Part shown: one piece after another, positions 8,218-15,867 of the stretch
Numbering within the stretch: position 1 is the stretch's first letter
How the letters are laid out: each line of letters begins with the position of its first letter
Origin: Acidobacteriota bacterium
GTDB lineage: Bacteria > Acidobacteriota > Blastocatellia > Pyrinomonadales > Pyrinomonadaceae
NCBI GenBank assembly: GCA_019239425.1
Contig: JAFAZX010000020.1
Location: 38,178-102,177 of the forward strand
Length of the DNA: 64,000 nucleotides
Direction: 5' to 3'
Position numbers and translations under genes: made by a program
Notes under the pieces: generated by a model
What the model saw: only the letters and a program-made list of their open reading frames with translations
The model's database searches: none
Told to the model about the DNA's origin: nothing

Positions 8218-11200
8218 ATGACCACACCGACCTTAGACGCGGCGACGCGTGCGGGAGAGCCGGGAGACGCGCTGGCAGTGATAGGGATGGCCGGCCGTTT
8301 CCCCGGCGCGCGGAACATCGAGGAGTTTTGGCAGAACCTGCGCGACGGCGTCGAGTCGGTCACGTTCTTCTCGGATGAAGAGTTGCTCGCCGCAGGCGTG
8401 GCGTCCGGGGTGGTGGGACGCGCGGAATACGTGAAGGCCAGAGGCGTGCTCGACGACGTGGAACTGTTCGACGCCGGCTTCTTCGACTTCACGTCGCGCG
8501 AGGCCACGATGACGGACCCGCAACACCGCCTCTTTCTGGAGCACGCGTGGGAGGCGATGGAGCGAGCCGGCTACGCGCCCGGCAAATTCACCGAACGCGT
8601 CGGCGTCTTCGGCGGCGAGAGTCTCAGTTCTTATTTCCTTCACTACCTTTACACCAACCCGGCGTTGATTGAATCAGCGGGCGAACTGCAGACGGCCATC
8701 GGGAACGACCACGGCCATCTGGCTAACACGGTCTCCTACAAGTTGAATCTGAAAGGCCCGGCACTCAATGTCCAAACAGCCTGCTCAACTTCGTTGGTGA
8801 CCGTTCACCTGGCCTGTCAGAGCCTACTGCACTACGAGTGTGACATGGCCCTGGCCGGCGGCGTCTCCGTCAGCGTGCCGCAGACGCGGGGTGCGTTTTA
8901 TCAGCGCGACGGTATCGTCTCGCCCGACGGCCACTGTCGCGCTTTCGACGCCCAGGCACGGGGGACGGTAAAGGGGAGCGGCGTCGGCGTAGTGCTGCTG
9001 AAGCGCCTGACCGACGCGCTGGCCGCCGGAGACACTATCCAGGCGGTCATCAAGGCTACAGCTATCAACAACGACGGCTCGGTCAAAGTAAGCTATACCG
9101 CCCCGAGCGTCGGGGGACAGGCCGACGTGATAGCGGAAGCCCTGGCGCTGGCTGCCGTCGACCCGGCGACCGTCGGCTACGTCGAGACGCACGGCACCGG
9201 CACGGCGCTCGGCGACGCGATAGAGATAGCCGCGCTCACGCGTGCCTTTGGCGTAAGCTCCGAGGCGCGCGCGGCCTGCGCCATCGGCTCGGTCAAGACT
9301 AACGTCGGCCACCTTGATGCGGCGGCGGGCGTGGCCGGGCTCATCAAGACCGCGCTGGCACTCAAGCACAAACAGCTCCCGCCGAGCCTGCATTTCGAGC
9401 AGGCGAATCCCAACATCGATTTCTCAGGCAGCCCTTTCTACGTCAACACCAGGCTCGCCGAGTGGCGTTCAGACGGGCGGCCGCGCAGGGCGGGCGTTAG
9501 CTCTTTCGGCATCGGCGGCACGAACGCACACGTCGTGCTCGAAGAGGCGCCCGCAAGCAGGCCGTCCGACGAATCCGCCGCCGACAAGCTGTTAGTCCTG
9601 TCGGCTAAGACCGCATCGGCACTTGAGCGGGTCACGGACAACTTAGTCAAGTTCTTGGCGCGCCACCCGGAGGCTAACCTCGCCGACGTGGCTTACACGC
9701 TTCAGGTCGGCCGGGCGGAGTTCGGCCACCGCCGCGCGCTCGCGTGCCGCGATGTGAAAGACGCACTGGGCGCGTTCACCGCGGGCGATACGAACAGGGT
9801 GCTGACCGGCCGTCACGAAGGCGGCGAGCGCCAGCCCGTATTCATGTTCCCCGGACAGGGAGGCCCATGCGGCAACATCATCCCCGGCTTATACGAGGGC
9901 GCGCCGGCGTTCCGCGAACAGGTCGATCACTGCGCGGAGATAGTCAAATCGCACCTCGGTCTAGACCTGAGTGGGTTTCTATACGCGGAGGGCCCCGAGG
10001 CCGCCGAACAACCGAAGCAGGCGGAGCTAGCACAGGTGCTCCTCTTCATTAACGAGTACGCCCTGGCCGCGCAGTGGGAGAGTTGGGGGGTGCGGCCGGG
10101 GGCGGTTGTTGGGCACAGCCTCGGCGAGTACGCCGCGGCCTGTCGGGCGGGCGTGTTCTCGCTGCCCGACGCACTGATGTTGGTTGCCGAACGCGGCCGC
10201 CTCATCCAACAACTGCCCCACGGCGCGATGCTCTTCGTGGCGCTGTCGGAGCGAGACGTAGAACCACTACTGCACGCTGAACTATCGCTGGCCGCGAGTA
10301 ACGGCCCGACCTCCTGCGTGCTGGCGGGCACGTTCCAGGCGGTCGCCCGGGTCGAGCGGCAACTGGCCGAGGAAGGTTTACACTGCCAGCGGTTACACAC
10401 GTCTCACGCTTTCCACTCTGCGATGACGGAGCCCGCGCTCGCGCCGTTCCTTGAGCGCGTGCGTCAAGTCGAGCTCAGCGCGCCGCACATACCCTGCCTC
10501 TCCGGGCTGACCGGGACGTGGATGACCGCCGACGAGGCAACCGACCCGCACTACTGGGTGCGGCACATACGCGAGACGGTTCGGTTCGCCGCGGCCGTCA
10601 AAGAGTTGTGGCAGGAGCCGGGTCGCGTACTGTTGGAAGTCGGGCCCGGGCAGACCCTCAGTGAGTTGGCGCGGCTGCCCGGCGCCCAACCCGCGCAGGT
10701 CGTGTTCTCTTCGCTGCCGCGTGCGCACGACGGGCGCTCCAACTTGACGTTGCTCCTGGAGACGGCAGGGCGTCTATGGCTGGCTGGCGTGGCTATTGAC
10801 TGGCCCGGATTGCACGCGGGCGAGCGGCGCCGACGTGCCGAGCTACCCACTTATCCTTTCGAGCGGCGGCGCCATTGGGTCGAGGGCGCGCCGCCCGCCG
10901 GCGCGGCGCCGGGCGACAAAGAGGCGGCCGAAATGGCTGCGGGGCCTCTTTCGGCAGAGCAGCAGCCGCCGCCTTCCTCGCCTGACGGTCGGTACGCCCC
11001 GCCGGCAAACGAAAGGGAGCGAATCATCATGCACATCTGGGCGGAGCTTTTCGGGCTGGAGCGTGTCGGGGCGCACGACGACTTCTTCGCACTGGGCGGC
11101 TCCTCTTTGCTCGCTTTGCAGATCGCTTCACGCCTGCGCGCGCAGTTCCAGATAGCCCTGCCGTTGAGTCGGCTCTTCGCCGCGCCGACCCCGGCTAAGC

Positions 11201-11346
11201 TGGCGGAGGTTGTCGCCGAGAGCCAGTTGAAGGAACAGGAGGCGGAGGAGCTTGAGCTGCTGCTGGCTGAGATAGAGTCGCTCCCGGCCGATAAGGTGCA
11301 GGCTGCGCTTGCTCGCTTGCAGCCGACTCCGCACGAGCAAAGTTAA
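8218..11346 (+). CDS. Type I polyketide synthase module, KS-AT-ACP
   Basis: A 1,042-aa single extension module. The ketosynthase (about 15-443) has catalytic TACSTSL, ETHGTGT and VGHLDAAAG. The acyltransferase (about 540-825) has GHSLGEY and HAFHS, the pattern associated with malonyl-CoA selectivity. The carrier domain (about 933-1001) has LGGSSLLALQ with the phosphopantetheine serine. No ketoreductase, dehydratase or thioesterase is present, so it should add an unreduced beta-keto C2 unit to the peptidyl chain from the NRPS. The ATG at 8218 has GAAGAGG eight bases upstream; GTG 8209 is an in-frame alternative that would swallow that site. The stop is 1 bp from the next start, indicating translational coupling. 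Confidence 0.92.
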   Translation: MTTPTLDAATRAGEPGDALAVIGMAGRFPGARNIEEFWQNLRDGVESVTFFSDEELLAAGVASGVVGRAEYVKARGVLDDVELFDAGFFDFTSREATMTDPQHRLFLEHAWEAMERAGYAPGKFTERVGVFGGESLSSYFLHYLYTNPALIESAGELQTAIGNDHGHLANTVSYKLNLKGPALNVQTACSTSLVTVHLACQSLLHYECDMALAGGVSVSVPQTRGAFYQRDGIVSPDGHCRAFDAQARGTVKGSGVGVVLLKRLTDALAAGDTIQAVIKATAINNDGSVKVSYTAPSVGGQADVIAEALALAAVDPATVGYVETHGTGTALGDAIEIAALTRAFGVSSEARAACAIGSVKTNVGHLDAAAGVAGLIKTALALKHKQLPPSLHFEQANPNIDFSGSPFYVNTRLAEWRSDGRPRRAGVSSFGIGGTNAHVVLEEAPASRPSDESAADKLLVLSAKTASALERVTDNLVKFLARHPEANLADVAYTLQVGRAEFGHRRALACRDVKDALGAFTAGDTNRVLTGRHEGGERQPVFMFPGQGGPCGNIIPGLYEGAPAFREQVDHCAEIVKSHLGLDLSGFLYAEGPEAAEQPKQAELAQVLLFINEYALAAQWESWGVRPGAVVGHSLGEYAAACRAGVFSLPDALMLVAERGRLIQQLPHGAMLFVALSERDVEPLLHAELSLAASNGPTSCVLAGTFQAVARVERQLAEEGLHCQRLHTSHAFHSAMTEPALAPFLERVRQVELSAPHIPCLSGLTGTWMTADEATDPHYWVRHIRETVRFAAAVKELWQEPGRVLLEVGPGQTLSELARLPGAQPAQVVFSSLPRAHDGRSNLTLLLETAGRLWLAGVAIDWPGLHAGERRRRAELPTYPFERRRHWVEGAPPAGAAPGDKEAAEMAAGPLSAEQQPPPSSPDGRYAPPANERERIIMHIWAELFGLERVGAHDDFFALGGSSLLALQIASRLRAQFQIALPLSRLFAAPTPAKLAEVVAESQLKEQEAEELELLLAEIESLPADKVQAALARLQPTPHEQS

Positions 11347-11347
11347 G

Positions 11348-12607
11348 ATGGATGACATCACCACGCGCCTCGCCTCGCTCACACCGGAGCAGCGCGAGTT
11401 ACTCGAACATCGGCTCAAACGGCAGGGTCTGCACACCCCGCCGGCCGGGGCCGCCGTGCCGGATGCGGCCGGCCCGCCACGGGCCGGCCCCGGTGTCGAG
11501 GTTACTCACGACACCGCATGGCAGAGTGCGCCGCCTGCGGGAGAGATGAGTTTCGGCCTCTACTTCTTCTCGGGTGACGGCGCGCAGCTTTCGGACGACA
11601 AGTATCGCCTCATCATCGAGTGCGCGAAATTTGCCGACCGGCACGGGTTCACCGCCGTGTGGACGCCCGAGCGCCACTTCCAGAATTTCGGCGGACTTTA
11701 TCCCAACCCCTCCGTCCTGAGTGCCGCGCTCGCCGTGTTGACAGAGCGCGTGGAGATTCGCGCCGGCAGTGTCGCCCTACCGCTGCATCATCCCGTGCGG
11801 GTCGCCGAGGAGTGGTCGGTCGTTGACAATCTCTCTCGAGGCCGGGTCGCCGTCTCGTTCGCATCCGGCTGGCACCCGGATGACTTCCTCTTCGCGCCCG
11901 ACGCGTACGAACGGCGGAAGGAAGTGATGTACCGGCACATCGAGGTCATCCGGAAGCTGTGGGCCGGAGAGTCGACACGTCTGCCGGGCGTGGGTGGACA
12001 GGAGGTGGAGGTCAGAATGCTGCCGAGGCCCGTGCAGCAACATTTGCCCATCTGGCTCACCAGCGCCGGGAGTCCGGAGACGTGGCGCAGAGCGGGCGAG
12101 CTCGGCGCTAATGTCCTGGCCGCTTATGTCAGTTACTCGCCTGATGAGCTGGCGCGGCGCGTCGCACTTTATCGTGAGGCGCGCGCGCGGCACGGCCACG
12201 ACCCGCGGACGGGAGTCGTCACGATGATGTTGCACACTTTTGTCGGGCCAGACGACGCCGCGGTGAAAAGTATGGTGCGGCGGCCGCTGACGAACTACCT
12301 GCGCACTTACTTCAAACAATTCGAGAAGGTTCGCTTCGGCGCTGACAGTTTTCCGGAGGCGGACAAGGCGGCGCTGATGGACGCGGCCTTCGAGCACCAC
12401 TTCGCGGAGCGCACGTTGATGGGCTCGCCGTCGAAGTGTGCCGGCGTCCTGGACCAGCTGGCGCGCGCAGACGTGAACGAGACAGCTTGCCTGGTCGATT
12501 TCGGCCTGCCCCTCGGTGCCGTGCTTGAGGGTCTGCACCACCTTGACGCACTCCGCCGCCACTACGCGCCGAAGCAGCCGTGCCCCCGCAGCCAGGATTT
12601 GAGTTAA
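11348..12607 (+). CDS. LLM-class flavin-dependent monooxygenase (NRPS/PKS-associated) with docking-like N-terminus
   Basis: A 419-aa protein. Residues 1-28 (DDITTRLASLTPEQRELLE) form a short amphipathic helix like the docking segments at the start of NRPS proteins, and the free-standing condensation protein downstream begins with a near copy. From about residue 60 it is a luciferase-like TIM-barrel monooxygenase of the type found inside or beside NRPS/PKS lines (MupA-like group). Landmarks are FTAVWTPERHFQNFGG, PNPSVL, RVAVSFASGWHPDDF and LPIWLTSAGSPETW. It probably oxidises a carrier-bound intermediate using reduced flavin, but the position of oxidation cannot be predicted. ATG 11348 follows the PKS stop by 1 bp. 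Confidence 0.88.
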   Translation: MDDITTRLASLTPEQRELLEHRLKRQGLHTPPAGAAVPDAAGPPRAGPGVEVTHDTAWQSAPPAGEMSFGLYFFSGDGAQLSDDKYRLIIECAKFADRHGFTAVWTPERHFQNFGGLYPNPSVLSAALAVLTERVEIRAGSVALPLHHPVRVAEEWSVVDNLSRGRVAVSFASGWHPDDFLFAPDAYERRKEVMYRHIEVIRKLWAGESTRLPGVGGQEVEVRMLPRPVQQHLPIWLTSAGSPETWRRAGELGANVLAAYVSYSPDELARRVALYREARARHGHDPRTGVVTMMLHTFVGPDDAAVKSMVRRPLTNYLRTYFKQFEKVRFGADSFPEADKAALMDAAFEHHFAERTLMGSPSKCAGVLDQLARADVNETACLVDFGLPLGAVLEGLHHLDALRRHYAPKQPCPRSQDLS

Positions 12608-12653
12608 GCAACCCGACCAGAGTCGAGGCGTCGGAAGTAGAAAGGAAGTAACG

Positions 12654-14171
12654 ATGAAAGACTTGACGGAACGCCTCTCCGCACTCACGCCGCAACAACG
12701 TGCGCTGCTTACGGCACAGCTCAAAGGTAAGGGCCTACATGTCCCGCAGGGCCAATCCATCCCCCGCAGCGAGAGGCGGGACTACTACCCGCTCTCTTAC
12801 GATCAGGAGCGCATGTGGTTCATCGACCAGTTACACCCCGGCAACCCGGCCTATAACATTTTCAGCGCCAAGCGCGTCGTCGGCCCGCTTCAGCCGGACA
12901 AGCTCATGCAAAGTCTGCAAGAGGTCGTCCGGCGTCACGAGGTTTTGCGCACCGTCTTCGTGTCAGTAGGGGGTGTGCCGATGCAGCAGGTGCGCCCCGA
13001 ATTCAAGGTACCCTTACCCCTACTCGATTTACGAACGTTCCCGGTCGGCGGGCGCGAGGCCGAAGCCCGCCGGCTGTGCCGCGAGGTGGCGTTGCGCCCT
13101 TTCGACCTCGCCACCGGGCCTCTGTTACGCGCCTGCCTCATCCGTCTTGCGGAGCACGAGCATATCCTTCTGTTCTCAATGCACCACATCGTCTCGGACG
13201 GGTGGTCGATATCCGTCTTCGCCTGGGAGCTGGCGACGCTTTATGACGCCTTCTGCGCGGGGAAGCCTTCGCCGCTGCCCGAGTTGCCCGTGCAGTATGC
13301 AGACTACGCCGTCTGGCAGCGCGCCTCGATGACGGACGAAATATTGAAGGAACAACTCGCCTACTGGACGCGTGTGCTGGCCGGTTACACTCCCCTCCGA
13401 TTGCCTTTAGACCGCCCGCAACAGACGGGTCAGAGCTTTCGCGGCGCCTCACAGTCGGCGCGACTGACGGCGCGACTGACGGAGGCGCTGAAGACTCTGA
13501 GCAGGCGTGAAGGCGTCACGCTGTTCATGACGCTGCTCGCCGCTTTCAAGAGTCTGTTTCATCGATACAGTGGGCAGGAGGACATCGTCGTCGGCACGAC
13601 CGTCGCCAACCGCAACCGCGTCGAGACCGAGGCCCTGTGCGGGTTCATCGTCAACATGGTGGTGCTGCGCACGAACCTCGCCGGCAACCCAACCTTCCGC
13701 GAGTTATTGCAAAGGGTTCGTCGTGTGACCTTAGAGGCTTACGCCAACCAGGATTTCCCTTTTAAAAAGCTAGTCGAAGTTCTGCGCCCGGAGCGCGACC
13801 TGAGTCGCAGCCCGTTCTTCCAGGTTGTAATCACGCACTACAGCTCCTTCGCGCCGCCGCCGCTGTTCCTTGATTTAGACCTGAGCCCGGTGGCAATCGA
13901 CGACTTCTCAACGCAGTACGACCTGATCGTTAAGCTGCTGGAGACGGACGAAGGCTTGACCGTGCTTATAACCTACAACGTCGCTCTCTTCGACGACGCG
14001 ACCATCACGCGGCTGTTAAGTCTTTACGAGACGTGGCTGGATACCATCGTGGCAGAGCCCGGGCGGCCAGTCCTGGACGTGTCGCCCCAAGCAGGCATGG
14101 ACGAAGGCGACCTATCCGCCGCGCACGCTCGGGACGCCTACCGGACTGAACAATTCGCGTTCGAGCGGTAG
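12654..14171 (+). CDS. Free-standing condensation-domain protein, probably 3'-truncated
   Basis: A 505-aa protein. An N-terminal helix (KDLTERLSALTPQQRALL) matches the docking-like helix of the upstream monooxygenase. A full condensation domain follows at about 38-465, with YPLSYDQERMWF, RHEVLRTVF, catalytic HHIVSDGWS, and the later GTTVANRNR and YANQDFPF regions. After the domain, where an adenylation domain would normally begin, it stops at residue 505 within about 10 bp of an IS630 transposase relic. It may have been a longer synthetase cut by that insertion, or a genuine stand-alone condensation/release protein. The start ATG has AAAGGAAG upstream. There is no downstream biosynthetic gene. 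Confidence 0.85.
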   Translation: MKDLTERLSALTPQQRALLTAQLKGKGLHVPQGQSIPRSERRDYYPLSYDQERMWFIDQLHPGNPAYNIFSAKRVVGPLQPDKLMQSLQEVVRRHEVLRTVFVSVGGVPMQQVRPEFKVPLPLLDLRTFPVGGREAEARRLCREVALRPFDLATGPLLRACLIRLAEHEHILLFSMHHIVSDGWSISVFAWELATLYDAFCAGKPSPLPELPVQYADYAVWQRASMTDEILKEQLAYWTRVLAGYTPLRLPLDRPQQTGQSFRGASQSARLTARLTEALKTLSRREGVTLFMTLLAAFKSLFHRYSGQEDIVVGTTVANRNRVETEALCGFIVNMVVLRTNLAGNPTFRELLQRVRRVTLEAYANQDFPFKKLVEVLRPERDLSRSPFFQVVITHYSSFAPPPLFLDLDLSPVAIDDFSTQYDLIVKLLETDEGLTVLITYNVALFDDATITRLLSLYETWLDTIVAEPGRPVLDVSPQAGMDEGDLSAAHARDAYRTEQFAFER

Positions 14172-14179
14172 GAGGCGGG

Positions 14180-14360
14180 CCGGGTAGCCGCCGCCGTGCG
14201 GGCGGGGCGCGAGGTCTTGTCCGCGCCGGCGAAGGTCGAGCAGCTTGTTGACGAACGAGGTGCCGACGCCGAAGAGTGCTGCCACCTCGCCGGTGGTGCG
14301 GTCGCCGCGCAGGGCCGCCGCTGAGACCTTCTGCCGCAAGTCTAAGGAGTAGGCTTTCGT
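14180..14360 (-). mobile_element. IS630-family transposase relic (N-terminal HTH only)
   Basis: The minus strand reads KAYSLDLRQKVSAA, then a helix-turn-helix TTGEVAALFGVGTSFVNKLL, and then DLAPRPHGGG. This is the typical start of IS630-type transposases. The expected initiator at 14360-14358 is ACG instead of ATG, and the catalytic DDE domain is missing altogether. The relic lies against the 3' end of the condensation gene; the exact junction (about 14165-14190) cannot be fixed by eye. Confidence 0.7.
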
Positions 14361-14469
14361 GGCGCGGCAGGCTACTTCAAGTCATTGCCCGCACTCAAGC
14401 GCGAACTGCTATAGGCGAAGCCCTCGAAATCGAAACCCGCGCTCCGTTTTCGCCATCCGCCGTTTTATA

Positions 14470-14573
14470 AATCCTTTCAAAAATCCTTTAAAAAAATTTT
14501 GATGTCGTTTCAAGCCTGATTTCAAGACTTTCGGCCACCCTTACAGCTACATTCCGCGCCGCGAGATGAAGTT
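14470..14573 (+). repeat. Dispersed repeat, copy A
   Basis: An AT-richer block starting AATCCTTTCAAAAATCCTTT and ending CCGCGAGATGAAGTT aligns along its whole length with 18383-18490, at roughly 70 percent identity by eye. It lies about 65 bp upstream of the first Cys-rich peptide gene and may contain its promoter. The flanking bases from 14361 to 14469 and from 14574 to 14636 show no gene. Confidence 0.55.
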
Positions 14574-14636
14574 CCCCGCGCGTCAAGACCCCCTCGACCT
14601 CAAAGATTTAAGTCACCGACAACGAAGGAGAACATC

Positions 14637-14828
14637 ATGCTGAAACACCGACTCGCCCGCCGCCTCTCCACCCTGCTCATGCTCGTCGCCATCCTCGTGG
14701 CGGGAGCGTCCGCCCCCGCCGCGTCCACGAACAGGGGGCCGTACTGTCAGTACTCTGTAAACGACGCGGGGCAATGCGTAATAGTGTGTTGCAGCGCGGC
14801 GGGGTACTGTAGCGAAATCTCTTGTTGA
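14637..14828 (+). CDS. Small secreted Cys-rich peptide
   Basis: A 63-aa protein of no family I recognise. Residues 1-29 are a signal peptide (KHRLARR, a hydrophobic stretch, then ASAPAAS). The predicted mature part is about 34 residues with six cysteines, in the order C-x9-C-x3-CC-x5-C-x4-C, ending exactly at a cysteine. This looks like a disulfide-stabilised exported peptide. The ATG has AAGGAG eight bases upstream. The next gene is a membrane thioredoxin-like protein and the one after is another exported Cys-rich protein, so oxidative folding or redox chemistry outside the membrane is a reasonable inference. Confidence 0.7.
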   Translation: MLKHRLARRLSTLLMLVAILVAGASAPAASTNRGPYCQYSVNDAGQCVIVCCSAAGYCSEISC

Positions 14829-14860
14829 TAGGGCAAGCGAAGGAGAGGATTCGGCAATGA

Positions 14861-14888
14861 GAGGGGCGGGGCTTCGGCCCCGCCCCTC
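14861..14888. promoter_or_regulatory. Strong UUCG-loop hairpin between peptide and thioredoxin genes
   Basis: GAGGGGCGGGGC and GCCCCGCCCCTC pair perfectly over 12 bp around a TTCG tetraloop. No T-run follows, so it is more likely an mRNA stabiliser or processing barrier that sets unequal expression of the two genes than a terminator. Confidence 0.5.
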
Positions 14889-14935
14889 ACGGGCGCCTTC
14901 GTCTCCTCCTTTCGTCTTCTCGACTGGGAAGCCTC

Positions 14936-15442
14936 ATGAACAATCTAACTAAAAGACTCGAACAGCTCGCCAACGTCGCGATCATCGTCGTCGCCCTTCT
15001 ACTCGGCGGCGTCCTGGTCAAGCAGTACCTGCTGCCGCCGGCCGAAACCCCGCAGGCCCAAGCACGGCTTAAGCCCGGGACTAAACTTTCGGTGCCGGGG
15101 GTCGAATGGGGTAAGAACGAGCGGACCTTACTGCTGGTACTTTCGACGAGTTGTCACTTCTGCACGGAGAGCTCCACGTTCTACCAAAGACTCGCTCAGG
15201 AGAAGGCTAAGAAGGGAGGGGTGGGTCTCGTAGCCGTCCTGCCCCAGAGCGTCGGCGAGTCACAAAAGTACTTACAGAACCTCGGCGTCTCCGTCGACGA
15301 CATCAAGCAGGTGGGGCCTGACGCCCTGCAGGTGAGGGGGACGCCCACGCTCATCATGGCCGACCGGACGGGCACGGTGGTCGAGTCGTGGGCGGGCAAA
15401 TTACCGGCAGAGGCCGAGGCCGAGGTGTTGGAACGCTTCTGA
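14936..15442 (+). CDS. Membrane-anchored thioredoxin-like protein
   Basis: A 168-aa protein. One N-terminal transmembrane helix (about 12-33, VAIIVVALLLGGVLV) anchors a periplasmic thioredoxin fold. The redox motif is CHFC in LSTSCHFCTESS, and a cis-proline loop is seen in RGTPTLIM. The CxxC residues HF are unlike classic thioredoxin (GP) and resemble dedicated exported oxidoreductases. The gene lies between two genes for exported Cys-rich proteins, with a hairpin on the 5' side. Inference: it makes, breaks or proofreads disulfides in those two products. The only ribosome-binding-like sequence is a weak GGGAAG. Confidence 0.8.
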   Translation: MNNLTKRLEQLANVAIIVVALLLGGVLVKQYLLPPAETPQAQARLKPGTKLSVPGVEWGKNERTLLLVLSTSCHFCTESSTFYQRLAQEKAKKGGVGLVAVLPQSVGESQKYLQNLGVSVDDIKQVGPDALQVRGTPTLIMADRTGTVVESWAGKLPAEAEAEVLERF

Positions 15443-15540
15443 GCGGGATGCCCCGAGGGGGCCGCAATAGCTTCGCTCTGCTTCCGGCGGCTTCGGCCGC
15501 CGCGAAGTCCGCCTTTAACTTACCAAGCCAGGGAGGCCAC

Positions 15541-15774
15541 ATGAGACTAAGAAAGTTACTCTCTCTTACCGTCCTGACGGCGGCACTGCTCTTCACGCTC
15601 CTGACGGGGAGCCCCACCAAGGCCCGCGACTGTCCGTACGACATGTGCGCGAGCCTCTACAATTCGTGTGAGGCGTCGTGTAACGGCAACAAGGGGTGCA
15701 TCAAGACTTGCAAGTATGATTACAACGAGTGCCTGTGCTCGAACTGCGGTTACACCTGCCCCGAGATACCGTAA
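15541..15774 (+). CDS. Second small secreted Cys-rich protein
   Basis: A 77-aa protein with a signal peptide (1-29, RLRKLL, a hydrophobic run, then SPTKA) and a mature part of about 48 residues holding ten cysteines (CPYDMC, CEASC, CIKTC, CLCSNC, C). The pattern of paired CxxxC/CxC units suggests a compact disulfide or metal-binding domain. No known family was recognised. The ATG at 15541 is preceded by GGGAGG, a strong site five bases away. It follows the thioredoxin-like gene by about 100 bp, a gap containing a small GGCGGC-TTCG-GCCGCC hairpin. Confidence 0.72.
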   Translation: MRLRKLLSLTVLTAALLFTLLTGSPTKARDCPYDMCASLYNSCEASCNGNKGCIKTCKYDYNECLCSNCGYTCPEIP

Positions 15775-15811
15775 GCCGCGTCTAAAGCCCGCGCACCGGC
15801 GGCATCAAGTT

Positions 15812-15849
15812 GAGAGGCGAGAAAGTCCCGTATGGATTTCTCGCCTCTC
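15812..15849. terminator. Bidirectional terminator hairpin
   Basis: GAGAGGCGAGAAA pairs perfectly with TTTCTCGCCTCTC over 13 bp, followed by GCTTTTGCC on the plus strand. It sits between the convergent ends of the Cys-rich gene and the winged-helix regulator. Confidence 0.7.
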
Positions 15850-15867
15850 GCTTTTGCCTTCTCGGCC

